The notes: a model not told the origin generated them from the letters alone. 64,000 bases of DNA from Tanypteryx hageni (GCA_028673005.1 CM054113.1:173568837-173632836); one strand, 5' to 3'; positions 35,646 to 47,052 are shown, counted from the first letter of the stretch. Made by a program: numbers and translations.

Positions 35646-35961
35646 CAGTGGTGAACCTTTTTTTACGTACGTATTGGTGGTTTAGAATTCCTCGGCAGGC
35701 CGCTTTGCTAGTTGTCATTGCAGCTTCGGGCCAGATTAGACTTTACAATCGGACGTTAACTAGAGATTATGAGATCATACCAGTGAAAATAAAATCTAAA
35801 TTAAGTTTTTACTGTTTGCATTCATTGTCGTGTTTTATTGTAATTTGAATGTATAATATTATGAATTTGTGTTAAATCTTTTTTAATCTTATGTTAGTTC
35901 CGTGAACAGCATAAAACGCCTCGAGGGCCGCATGCGGTCCACGGTATGTTGCTTATCACTG
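35646..35961. mobile_element. hAT miniature element with perfect 8-bp TSD
   Basis: The ends are CAGTGGTGAACC and GCTTATCACTG (inverted CAGTGATAAGC). Identical octamers GTGTAAAT flank it at 35638-35645 and 35962-35969. The 3' half contains GGGCCGCATGCGGTCC, a motif I associate with hAT subterminal regions. It is 316 bp and non-coding. Confidence 0.9.
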
Positions 35962-35969
35962 GTGTAAAT

Positions 35970-36675
35970 ATTTCGGGGCCTAAGCCGTCATCATTAATGG
36001 CTCCAATCGATGGTCAAACGCGATAAGATCGTAGAATCGAATCGATAATTCAAAGAGAAATCACCACTGTATAAATAGAAAATGATCTTGCAAGAAAAAT
36101 GGGAGATGGAAAATCGTTGGAGTCGTTAAAAACTTTTGGATACGGATACGGTCATAACAATAATCAAAACTATAGACTAAAAATTATTTATCACGATCGA
36201 AAAAAGGCGATCGTTTTTTGTAGTCCTCGTTGGCCAATTGAAAGAAACTTTTTAGTTCCTCCCCCGCTGCACATTCCAAGGTTTCGTTATAATGCTTACG
36301 TCGCCTTCCTAAAAGAAATTTTAAACCATCACGGCTCATTGGTCATGTCTTTGCGGCGCCTTGCGCCCACTGTCGTAGCCTCGTGGTTGTGTATTGCGCA
36401 GTAGAATTCCACTGTAGGTCGGGTTAGGTAGGGCACGGAAATTCCTTTTTTAAGGCCGAGGGGAGGGAGGCGGACGAGTGCGTTCGTGCGCCATCGGCGA
36501 CGGCAAGAGGACCTGAATGGAAACGATCTCTTTTCTCTCTCTATCTCGCCGTCAACCAATGTCAATCGAACTCGCCGATTGTATCGCCTTTCTCCGCTGT
36601 TTTATTTTTCCTTAACGACCCTGCGTGCCGGTGCGAAAGGGCGTCAGGAAAAAAACAAGTACCGTTTACTGATCG
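35970..36675. other. unannotated stretch upstream of a pyrimidine tract
   Basis: No gene recognised. The 3' part (36330-36600) is CpG-richer, but no splice-bounded exon could be supported. Confidence 0.4.
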
Positions 36676-37620
36676 TGACCACCTTCCTTCCTTCCTTCCT
36701 CTTCTTACCTTTCTGTCTTCCTTTTTCCCTTCTTTCCTCCTCTCTAGTCTCTTTCTCCTTCCCTTCTTCCCTTCCTCCTTCCCTCCCTTCCTCCTTCCCT
36801 CCCTCCTCCTTTCCTCCCTCCCTCCCTCCTTTCCTCCCTCCTTTCCTCCCTCCCTCCTTTCCTCCCTCCCTCCTTTCCTCCCTCCCTCCTTTCCTCCCGC
36901 CCTCCTTTCCTCCCTCCCTCCTTTCCTCCCTCCCTCCTTTCCTCCCTCCCTCCTTTCCTCCCTCCCTCCTTTCCTCCCTCCCTCCTTTCCCTCCCTCCCT
37001 CCCTTTCCTCCCTCCCTCCTTTTCCTCCCTCCCTCCTTTCCTCCCACCCTCCTTCCCTCCCACCCTCCTTCCCTCCCTCCCTCCTTCCCTCCCTCCCTCC
37101 TTCCCTCCCTCCCTCCCTCCTTCCCTCCCTCCCTCCTCCCCCCTCCTTCCCTCCTCCCCTCCCCTCCCTCCTTTCCTCCCTCCCCTCATTTCCTCTCCCT
37201 CCTTTCCTCCCTCCCTCATTTCCTCTCCCTCCTTTCCTCCCTCCCTCCTTTCCTCCCTCCTTTCCTCCCTCCCTCCATTCCTCCCTCCCTCCTTTCCTCC
37301 CTCCTTCCCTCCCTTCCTCCTTCCCTCCTTTTCTCCCTCCCTCCTTCCCTCCCTCCTTTCCTCCCTCCCTCCCTTTCCCCCCTCCTTCCCTCCCTCCCTC
37401 CTTCCCTCCTTTTCTCCCTCCCTCCTTTCCCTCCCTCCTCCTTTCCTCCCTCCCTCCCTCCTTTCCTCACTCCCTCCTTTCCTCCCTCTCTCCTTCCCTC
37501 TCCCCACTCCCTCTGACCCCCCTCCCTTTCCTCTGTATTCCTTTCTCTCTTTACTCCCCGTAATACTTTCGCTCTCCCTCCTTTCTCTCTTACCTTCTCA
37601 CTCCCTCCTCTCTCTCTCTC
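36676..37620 (+). repeat. 0.95-kb polypyrimidine tract
   Basis: CCCTCCTTTCCT-type 12-bp units with CCTT and CCCT variants, almost purine-free on the + strand. It grades into CTCTCT runs to about 37675. Frames of 467 codons on + and 287 on - are artefacts of the repeat. Confidence 0.92.
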
Positions 37621-37643
37621 TTATAACCGCTCTAAATCTTTCA

Positions 37644-37679
<36 letters not shown>

Positions 37680-38065
37680 CTTCTATATCCACCTCTCCCT
37701 TTTTTCTTTATTTATTTATTTCCTTTTCTTCGTGATATTTACCCCTTCAATCGTATCGTTTTCATTATTTCTGTCTATTCCTTTTCTCCGCCGTTCATTC
37801 TCGCCTCTTGCTTAAGTGTGAAGTGTAAAGCAAACAAATATAGACACAGAAGAAGCCAACCCAACGCAATCATTCTTAAATTACATTAGCGCATTAAACG
37901 CTCACCTTTCCAATGAAATATTACGATGAATATATCATAATTTGGAATGAATGTTTTGGTTGATAATTTTGTCAGTACCATTCTGCTCAATTAGCCTACG
38001 AGGGTCTACCGAGGATGCAGATACTCGAGAAAAGTGCTACCCATGTTACCGCGCAAAGTCAGCTA

Positions 38066-38520
38066 AACAAACAAGTGAGGGAAGAATTGCAGATAGATGA
38101 AATCAATGGATCATATGATTTTTAAGCTACAGGCATAAGCTGGAATGTTGAAAATTTTTGGAAAAAATCTGATATGACCGGGAATAGAACCCGCGTCTTC
38201 CACTTGCCGAGCGGACGTGGTGGAAGACTCGAGTTCCATTTCCGGTCACAGCAGATTTCTTTTCTTTGTTTCCAAATTTACCAGGAATCGCCGAGTAGAA
38301 TTACACAAGGCGTTCTTAAAAAAAATTCCGATTAGTCCCCAAAAACTGTGCCTAGATTCACCAATTTTTTTACCACGTCTATCTTTCATGTAGACCGACC
38401 TATCCTGAAAATTCAGCTTCTCCAGATTTCAGGATTTCAGAGATGTCGTCCACACAGACGGACGGACAAACAAACAGAATTCCTAAGCTATTTTTTAAAA
38501 AAGCTAAAAAGCTCAAGGCA
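38066..38520 (+). repeat. R1 copy 3, split by a tRNA-like fold-back
   Basis: R1 starts at AACAAGTGAGGGAAGAATTG, is interrupted after about 38093, and resumes at about 38293 with GAGTAGAATTACACAAGGCG. It then carries CCGATTAGTCCCC, TAGACCGACCTATCCTGAAA and CACAGACGGACGGACAAAC. Comparison with copies 1 and 2 identifies the 38094-38292 block as an insertion. Confidence 0.65.
38094..38292. mobile_element. tRNA-like armed element, copy E (fold-back of two 3' halves)
   Basis: The head CAGGCATAAGCTGG (38129-38142) precedes a hairpin. The left arm (38152-38203) ends GGGTCTTCCAC-like, and the right arm (38218-38279) begins GTGGAAGACTCGAGTTCC, with a 14-bp loop. Each arm contains the 3' half of the tRNA-like core (B-box region, TCATATCAGA or TCACAGCAGA) and the A/T-rich outer arm. 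The full core has therefore become a head-to-head duplication. Copies A-C keep the same head, arms or core. Confidence 0.65.
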
Positions 38521-38916
38521 AAACGTTCTAGTGGATTTTCGAATAAATACGCCTTTTATTTCTTAAAAAAGTTTCAGTAATTTGGGTTCCCCATCTATTC
38601 CACAGTGGCGGAGACCTGCCCCTTTTCCTCCTCACGTCGCAGAGAGAAAGAGCGAGCCCGCGAAATCGTGATTGATGCGAGCTCCCGTTCGGATACCGTT
38701 GCGTATCGCGTTCTCCTTGCGTGGGGGGGTTAAATAAAATGAAGTTCTTTGTAACAAGGAACCGTGAGCGCTCTCTGGTGGGAAGAAAGCGTAATGCTGC
38801 CATGGAGGATGTGGCGATTTTCGGATTGGCGTGGAATTCCTCGAATGCCTTCAGTCCCCCCACAACGATTCGGAATCGTTTCGGCTCCAGATAGTGGGTC
38901 CAAAAGTGTTTTAAGG

Positions 38917-39152
38917 CAGTGTTACTCAACCGGTGGAACCAGAAGTTTCGAATATAATTATGTGTTACAAAATTTTCTCTCAACAAAATGTTGCAATGTC
39001 CTTAATGGCCTTAAATTTTTCCATTAATGGTGAATTTAATACTAAATCCTCTTTTTGGAAAAGGTGAGTTTTTGCTTTTGCCGTGATGGGGCACGGATGT
39101 TCTGACAAAATGCTAGGTGGGACGTAAGATGCCAAGTCGTTGAGAACCGCTG
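38917..39152. mobile_element. hAT miniature element with perfect 8-bp TSD
   Basis: The ends are CAGTGTTACTCAACC and CGTTGAGAACCGCTG. Identical octamers TTTTAAGG flank it at 38909-38916 and 39153-39160. The 236-bp element is non-coding. A 152-codon minus-strand frame at 38528-38986 runs through its left end and is not a gene. Confidence 0.92.
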
Positions 39153-39160
39153 TTTTAAGG

Positions 39161-42100
39161 GGTACGATTGCTAAAGGTGGACGGCGAATTTCCGTTCTCG
39201 TGTGCGTGCGTATACGTTCGATTGTCTACGTAAAACTCGAAAGTCGACCAGTTGAATTTTCGGTCATTTGGCGAACGGCTCTCTTCTTAATGGTAGTATT
39301 CTCTTTCGTGACTTGGAATTCTATCAGTCAACTCGTGTATATGTTTTCTCTGTCCATAAGACAGAGGCTGGGCGTTGTATATGTGTGTGCGTGCGGTAAA
39401 ATCACGTTTACATGACGCCGATTACTACAAAACCCTCGTTTATGTGACGTATATTCAAGTACCCTGTTAAAACATTGGTATTTCAATTTATAATGTAAGT
39501 TTTTCAAATTGCCATAAAGTATTATTACTATCGGTGTTAGACAAAGATTTAATTGAAGTTAAATATAGTGAATGAAACAGTGTACAAGTTTAGACATTTT
39601 ATGAGATGTTTGTATTACAAACCATAAGATCCCAAGATCCTTTTAGCTTACGTCGACAAGATGTGTCTATATGTATATCTTGAACCTTATATAAAGAAAA
39701 ACCTAATTCTAATTGTACGAGTTAAAAGTCAGGTTATAGGAAAACTAACGGAAGATGCGTCTTTTTCCAGCCGTTGAAAAGCGGGCCTTGTAATCCTTCC
39801 AAAGGTATACTTATATACGCAAATATGTGCGTATTTTTCGAATGGTTACTAATCTTCCTATCTATTTGGTTCGCATTCCATTCTTGTTATGTATTTGATT
39901 AAAGTGTTATTATTTATCAAATCGATAAAACTAAAAAAATATTTTCGTAATGAATTAAATTTCCACCTTTCTTACACTGAGCGTGCGCTAATTGTTATTT
40001 AAAGATTTGAGTCGTGGGGTCCTGAATGTTTTGCCACGGGGCCTCTCAAAAGGTCTTCCCAAAAGGTTCTATATATTTTGCGTCGCATCTATATAAGATT
40101 ACTTGGAAACATTTCCGGCGGAGAAGATTTCGCGGGTGATTTTTAGGGATCCCTCTGCATTAATTTCGGGCATATCTGGTGCATTTTCCGTCGTTATTCA
40201 TGCGGACAAAGGTTAAATCTTCCCGACGGAGCACTATAAATGTCTCATTATCATCCGCGACAACCCTCTCATATTTATATTTAGATCTTTTAAAAGCCGT
40301 CAATGGCGCAGAAATTGACAAAGATGGCTGCACGGCCGATTGATGCACGAACTCGGCATTCGAATTTTTAGTCTTAAGAAAATAATTATAATTTCAAGAA
40401 AAAAATATTGAGGATAAAACTTTAAAAATAAGAATATAATTTTTTGTAATTCAAACATTAGCTTTATATTAACGCTCTGAAAAGGGAAAAGTAAAAGAAA
40501 AGGCACTTCGGTTTTGGGATTTTACAAATTGTCTAATCGTAGGGATTTCAGTTTAGGGGTTCACTAGTAATCAAAAGTTAGTAAAATGTTTTATGGCAAT
40601 TCTTCAATTCATGTCCGTGATGTTTCAAGCGTGCCAGAAAACTCACTGACTCACTCTATCACCGCTTGCGCTTCATTGCCCTAAACTGTATTTCTCAATT
40701 AACAGAAACATCTAAATATAACTTAACGAAGAAGTGAAAGAGGGAAGACTGCGGCGCATTTTTTTTACTAATTTCGCTCGACGAATTGCGCGCCAATCGT
40801 CTCCTCGGAAATATTTCGATGCGTATTTGAAGCCGACGATTCCGCAACGAAGAGCCCTCGGTTAAATCCTGCAATTTTTTCTTTTGAACGTGGCGTCTCG
40901 AAGATCCTTTCATCTCCTGCGTGCGTCATACGCACTCTTTTAAGGAGTTCCGGTCGGATAAATTAATTCGCCCGTCGTCTCTCTCTTTTCCGTCGAGAGG
41001 AAGCGGCGAGGGGTTGGGGATAGGGTGGACGCCAACTCTTCCTTTAAGGAAACCGGTCGCGTTACTCGTCTTTTGTATTTATTTGTCGAATCCCGGACTT
41101 TTTGCAAGAGCCCGTCGAACCGGTGACGTTGCGTTCGTTCGTTTTAACGCGTCCTCCGTGACGAAAAAGGGATCGAATCGCTTCGCCGTTTCCGACGCGT
41201 ATGGTCGACGTGCTTGACTGTGACCCACGTGGATTCCCGGTTCTTCGGAACGTTCCTTTCGCTTGCTCTCGCGCCGCGTTTTAATCGCATGTTTCCGTTT
41301 CGTTTACGCTCGGGAAACAAATCTGAGCTCCAATTACGTTTCGCTTAACGACATTTCGGTGCAAGAACGCTCGGAAATTACAATCAAAATTCTGTTTGCG
41401 ACGTCTCTGAACTCGTTGTAACGACGATAAAGAAAATAATCTCCATTAAATTTTAAACGGTGATCCGCCGAAAAAGAGCATTCGCTTAACGACTTGTTTT
41501 CGAAGGACCTAACCTGTCGTAATGCGAGGCATGCGTTCACCTTGTTTCACTATAATGATATAGGCAGTTCCTGTTACTATAAAACGTTGTTCAACCATCA
41601 TAATCGTCATTCGTAATGTGTCCGTAGACAGGGATCATAGATTAAACCTGGACCTCCACCTTTAGTGTCCCTCCTATTACGCGATGGATACGTTCATGGA
41701 AAACACCGTGTAGTGGGAAACCGCATAATAGGATAAGTCTAGGGGATGTAGGATAGGGACCTGTCGGGCTAAATTTCGATGCTGAAACTCCGAATAATAT
41801 AGTAAAACACGACACAATATAATAATCGGTATACGTATTGATATTAAATTAATACAATTTTTCTTTAATAAGATTGGATTAATATAATAAAACTTGGTTT
41901 AATATGTAGTAATAAATGTGTATAAATCACATAAATTTCACGTGGTGCACTTATTCAATTCATTATATTAAAAATCTGAGAAATCTGACTTCGAAAATCG
42001 CGTATACGTGAAACCGAGCTCTAGGATGCCGCAATATAAGAGCGCGTAGACTGTATTCCTCCTTTCAAGTCGTCTGTCAGCTGAAACTCTTTCCTACCTC

Positions 42101-42978
42101 TTTATCATTTTCCTTCTAACGCGTCTTTAATCTTGCTCTCTCCACAGGTAATTCAGTTCGCCTTCCTCTTTCTTGCGATCTGTACAATCGTTAGCTTCTT
42201 TCCTGTACCTCGTTTTTCATCCCGTCTTCAACCGAAATTCGGTCATACGCGCGTTTAAAAAAAGATTTCGTACCAAAGTAATTCCAGCCACAAAGGGCGA
42301 CAAAATTTTAAGCTATTCACGAACGAGGATGGAGAAATAAAACATAACTATTCGAGTCGTCGAATTATCGATTCGACGAGCGAAAAAATAAATAAATTGC
42401 TCTATTTTCGCCGTGTCCTATTTTCATCGTCGGCGAGGATGTTTCAAATTTTGGCATCATCGCTCCGCAATGCGGATTTCATCGCGATTTCGAAAAACGA
42501 AATTTCGCTCCGATCCGTTCAAATAAGTTCACCCCGGCGAAACGGGTCAATGTCGATTTAATTTGCATCCGCGGACAACCCGCGGTAGCTTCCTGCTTGC
42601 GCAGCCCTAGTTGCCTGCTAGGACGGCAAAATAAACTATTTTTTCCATTCGTCGTTTTTGTTAGTTCGCGTAATCGGCATTGCGCCACCCTCGTTTCATT
42701 TTTATTCGAATAAGTTCTGGGACGATCAAGTTGTGATTTGCCTAAAATCTGGAGTTTTTTCCCCACTCTTCTTGTTACTTCTTAGACCGATTCAGGTCTA
42801 AAAATAAGGGAATTTGTTTATTGGCTCTGGGAGATATGCGTGATAAAAAGATCACGAAAATTTAATTTTTGTCTTTTTTATGTGCCACTTTGCGCTATTT
42901 TCCTGTCTTCGCTTCAGTTTAGATTTGCACGTGTGTGAAATCCGATTGCCTCTCCGGCAGCCATAAAACTGTTTTCGA
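39161..42978. other. long stretch without a recognised gene
   Basis: No recognisable exon, RNA gene or paired transposon end. CpG-rich DNA at 40700-41330 could be a regulatory or 5'-UTR region, but I found no decisive signal. The remainder is AT-rich. Confidence 0.4.
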
Positions 42979-43110
42979 GAACCATTCCCGCATTTCTTTT
43001 ACAAAGCCGTCGTCATCAGTTGCGTCGCACCGATAGTAGATTCTAATATCAGTGAGTCACCATTGATAACGGTTGTTCTGTCGCCGAAATACGAATGTGG
43101 GTTTTCCAAC
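42979..43110. mobile_element. palindromic miniature element, family P copy
   Basis: GAACCATTCCCGCATTTCTT and AGCCGTCGTCATCAGTTGCG on the left are inverted as CACCATTGATAACGGTTGTT, CGCCGAAATACGAATG and GGGTTTTCC on the right, around ACCGATAGTAGATTCTAATA. Confidence 0.6.
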
Positions 43111-45630
43111 TTGTTTATTGGCTGTTGGAGGGACAGTTTTCTATGTATATTTTGAGTGTTTTATACGCTGATGGCGATATTTTATTCTCGACTAATCAAG
43201 AGCTTATTTCTCCCCCGATTTATATTTTTCATAGTACCGGCCCATGTGATAAAAATCTAATCGAATGAATAAAACTTCGCGCGTATTATTTCACGAGATC
43301 ATTCTTTCATTCCTCCTCGCGGCGCTTTGCACATGTTCTGTCGTGATCAACCATGGTGGGGATCGGACAGTGATGGAGTTGATTCGCCATTATATACGGC
43401 AACCAAAAATCGTCGATATAGTCACGACCGATTCTACGTGATTTCGATCGCAATTGACGACAGAAAAAGGATTTTTTTCACGCTGCCGTCAGAATCACGC
43501 CTAATATAACGAAATCGATTTCGGTCTGCACGGGTCGGTCGCTCTTTTACGTAGTAGAGGGAGGAAGCAGATGCGAAAGGAAGCGAGCGTATTAAGAGGG
43601 AGGAAGGAGTGGGACGGTAAGTTGCGCACGACCGCAGCGTTGCAGTTTGCAGCGTAGGTGTCATTCCTCGCTTAACTGAACCGTCGCCCGGGCTTTGTGG
43701 CGCGAAATAAAAAATAAAGAACCGAGTTGTGCAACGTCCGGCTTTTACCCGCCCGAATTCGAACATTCGAATTCTGCACGAACCGGAGGAAGATTCGTTT
43801 GCACGATAAAGCGATTCATCGAATTTTTAAAAAATCGTTGCAACGCGCATTGCAAAATCTTTCTCGTATCCGTAACTGTTCTAGTCGGTGGCACCCCGAC
43901 GTCACCGGTTACATCGATGTGTATTTACGGGCGGTTTGTCTCGCGGTAGCAATACTTCTGCTGTTATAGTGGGAAGAGCTGGGAATAAAACCCGGAATGT
44001 TATAACGTCACTGGACGTGTGATTATTTTTAGAGGAATGACTTATGCGGTATAATGTATGGCATCAAGTCGCCAAGCCACCATGGAGCTATTTTCCCTTT
44101 ACTTTTATCACTTTTTCTTAAAAGAAAAAAACCTGATGTGATAACTCTGTCTCTCTGTGGACGATTAACGTTTTTGTTCTAAGAGATATCTGCAAAATTC
44201 TTTTTAAATTAGCTAGCTCCTAACAATCTATGAATTTTCCATCAATTGAATTTTCCCGGTAGTTAATATATTTTACACTAGGTGGCTTCCAACTAGGAAC
44301 ATTCAAAACTTTAAAATGGTATTGTAGGCAAACTACTGAAGCTAGATGAGTGAAGTTCTCACGGATGGGAAGGTCTAGTCAGAGTCTACATTCTAACGGT
44401 GTGGTTTGTCCCCTCCTTAAAAGGAGGCAAAAAATAACCCTGAAAATTTTTAAGAAAACATGCTTACACATCCTGCTTTAGAAAGTTACTTGTTGTTTAA
44501 TTAAATGCGCAAGCGAAATTAAATTCGCTTGAGGGCTTAAAACTTTGAACCGGAAATAATGTTCTCCGTGTGAGAAATGCGGTGTTAATCGAGTCGGGAG
44601 ATATATGCATAGACGAGGTCAGGTCGCGAAATTGTAAATGCGAAAAAATCAACTGATAACGTACCCAAAAAAAAGGAATCATTTCCATGACGCATTCGCT
44701 GAATTTCAAAATTTTCACCCTCCCGTGAGATTTTTTTCCTCTTTAAAATAAATTCCGAATACATTTCTGGATCCCACCGTCGCCTTTCCCCCTCCTGTTC
44801 CTCTTCCCCCTCCTTCTCCCCTCCTCTTTTCCTTCCCCCCCTCGCACCGCATCTCTCGTCGGATGTGTGGAGAACGCGGAAATGCCATTTCTGCCCAGTT
44901 GTCCTTTAAAAAACATTATAACATAACAACAAAGCAATGGTAACACTGGTTTACGTGTATTTCCCCTGGGAAATAAAATAAAGTGTATCTGAATTCGGGA
45001 CGTCCTCGTGATGTTTCTGTTTCCGAATTGTGGAAGAAGGATTGGATTGTCGCCGGATCCGCACGACACATGCACTTCCGCCTGCGTGATTTTCTTTTTA
45101 TTAACAGCTTTTATTATATAGTGTATGCATATATTTGTATATGCATGTGTATATGTTTATACAGAATTATTTTAATATGTCGAACAACGCGAAATCGGCT
45201 GAATATATTTTAAGCATTCTTTCAGATTTAAAGAGACCGACGCCTTTAGGGTATTCTCCGTGTAATATAATGGCTTGAGTTCGATTCCAGGAACCTTTCG
45301 TTTCTCCAATTGAATAGCATGGATTTGGGTGCAGCGTGTTTTTTATTTGAATTTTAAAATTAATTGAAATAATCGTACGACCTCAGGACTTGAACCGAAC
45401 AACGCTTAAAACAATGAAAGTTCATTTTTCTAACGTGGATTTTCAAGCACGCATCGATTTGATGCAGGAATTCGTTTTGAACCCGAAAATTTTACGTTCT
45501 TTGACGTGAAAAGGTGTTGTCCTCAAGGGATACCCCATTGTTGCTGATTTAGCGAAATTACAGATCGTGTATCGCATCACAAAGAAAATGCGTATATGGG
45601 AATTATCTATATAAAAGTTGTTTGTGAAAA
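43111..45630. other. long stretch without a recognised gene
   Basis: CpG-rich DNA at 43320-43930 includes a strong donor-like GACGGTAAGT at about 43613, but no exon could be validated. A short pyrimidine tract fills about 44770-44850. A CTTGAGTTCGATTCCAGGA segment at 45275 is B-box-like without a tRNA fold. Confidence 0.4.
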
Positions 45631-45639
45631 TTATTTTTT

Positions 45640-46134
45640 GGTACTACTGGATTATCCCGGCCCTCTATTAAAAATGCTATAATATTTTCATTGTACTCTA
45701 GTACCCGAATCCAAGTTAAGTTGCTGGGGGTTGAATTTGTTGTATTTTCCTCCCCCGAGTTGTGTTAAGCGGATGGGGCTAGGATTTTCCTCCGCCCGGG
45801 TTGGGTTGTTTGGTTGGGGTTTGGATTCGTTCCATTTTTCTCCCGGGTTGGGTTAAGTGGTTGGGTGTTGGATTCGTTCCATTTTCCTCCCCCGGGTTTG
45901 GTTAAGTGGTTGTGGGTTGGATTCGTTCCATTTTCCTCCCGGGATGGGGTAAGTGGTTGGAGGTCGAATTCGTTCCATTTTACTCCTTCCGGGTTAAGTG
46001 GTTGGGTGTAGGGTTCGTTCCATTTTCCTCCTCCCGGCTTGGGTTAAAGTGGTTGGGGATTGGATTCGGTTACTAGGGCGCAAAGAAAATATTACAGCAT
46101 TTTTAATAGGGGTCCGGGATAACCCAGGAGTACC
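45640..46134. mobile_element. Mutator-like miniature element with 9-bp TSD
   Basis: Terminal inverted repeats of about 74 bp start GGTACTACTGGATTATCCCG on the left and GGTACTCCTGGGTTATCCCG on the reverse complement of the right. They continue through TATTAAAAATGCTRTAATAT to CGAATCCAA. Identical nonamers TTATTTTTT flank the element at 45631-45639 and 46135-46143. Long terminal repeats with a 9-bp duplication in an AT-rich target fit Mutator-like elements. The 495-bp element has no transposase; its centre is a minisatellite. Confidence 0.82.
45715..46062 (+). repeat. about 50-bp minisatellite inside the Mutator-like element
   Basis: About seven units share GGTTAAGTGGTTGGG, then GGATTCGTTCCATTTTCCTC, then a CCCGGG block. 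The unit edge GGATTCG/CGAATCC resembles the inner edge of the terminal repeats, which suggests the array grew from subterminal sequence. Open frames of 61-65 codons here are artefacts. Confidence 0.85.
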
Positions 46135-46364
46135 TTATTTTTTATATCGTCACTCGTTTTTATTCGTAACTCACACCATCTAGTGGTATTGGATATTTTT
46201 ACCCCCCCCCTCTTTCTCTTTAGTCAGGGCCTATGTCTATGTGGAAGTGGGAAAAAATGGTTGGTGGAAGAGAAGGGGGAAGTGACTCGTGGTTGGAGCG
46301 GAGTGAAGTTTTCGGCGGAAGGAAGAGAAGAGTCGGCAGGTGGTTCCGTTGAGGGAGGGGAAGG

Positions 46365-46998
46365 ACTAAAAAAGATATTGTAACCGTTCTTTCGCTGGTT
46401 TTAAGCATAATCATTAGCATTTCTGTTGGAGGTGAATAATAGTGAATAATAGCTGGAACGAACGAAAATTGCATCAAGATACAAAGTATGGCAATCGGTC
46501 GTAAATGTACGAAGATGGTGGAGAGCTAGACATGGCATAAATGCAGTCCTTGACTCGAAATCCATTAAAAGCTGCTGCATGGAGTTAATGACAATGAGTT
46601 CTGTAAAAAACTTAAAGCGATCTGGGAGACCATCGACATTACGTTCAGAAGACAGTGTGACTGCTGTACGAATATTGTTCGAGCGAAGTCCTAAGAAATC
46701 GATACGACAGGCATCCAGAGAGAGTGGATTATCCCGTCACACAGTCCATACTGTACTAAGAAATAACTTTCGTGCGTGGAATGCACGGACCATTGATGAA
46801 CTTGATAACAAAATTCGTGATATTCTTGGTAATGTACCAGACGACTTCTTGAGAAAATCTGTTGAACATGTACCTGTAAGGTTACAAAAGTGTGTGGACA
46901 TTGCTGGAGCCTACGTTGAATGTTAACTTTGTTATGAAGCAAATGGCAATAAATAATCTCCAATTTAGTGAAAGAACGGTTACAATATCTCTTTTAGT
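46365..46998 (+). mobile_element. internally deleted DUF4817-type Tc1/mariner relic
   Basis: The relic frame is enclosed by an inverted repeat of about 32 bp: ACTAAAAAAGATATTGTAAC, then CGTTCTTTCGCT on the left (46365-46396), and the complement on the right (46967-46998) with a few mismatches. Just outside on the right, GGAGTGACTTTTCAGACACC (47027) looks like a true transposon terminus. No left partner for it was found, so the left end may be lost and the inverted repeat may be subterminal. Confidence 0.65.
46453..46926 (+). pseudogene. transposase remnant lacking the catalytic domain
   Basis: The frame is open from about 46453, with an internal ATG at 46579. It begins with a helix-turn-helix region of the DUF4817 type (WWRARHGINAV near 46513; SGRPSTLRSED; SPKKSIRQASRESGLSRHTV). 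This is followed without a break by the usual transposase C-terminus (ARTIDELDNKIRDILGNVP, then RLQKCVDIAGAYVEC, stop at 46924-46926). The DDE/D catalytic region that normally lies between them, some 200 residues, is absent, so the product would keep a DNA-binding part but could not cut or join DNA. The join occurs in frame around the FRAWNA residues. Family assignment is from memory of the motifs. Confidence 0.75.
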
Positions 46999-47052
46999 TT
47001 AGGAGCAATAACATTTTAAAAAGTGGGAGTGACTTTTCAGACACCCTGCAGA

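Noticed and set aside
36486..37889. 467-codon + strand frame and 287-codon minus frame
   Set aside because: They cover the CCCTCCTTTCCT repeat. The lack of stops follows from the composition and there is no domain.
38528..38986. 152-codon minus-strand frame
   Set aside because: It runs into a hAT miniature element with a clear target duplication, shows no family motif, and is probably chance.
43605..43625. Possible 5' untranslated exon with GACGGTAAGT donor
   Set aside because: The donor fits the consensus, but there is no independent evidence of an exon or promoter. Transcript data would be decisive.
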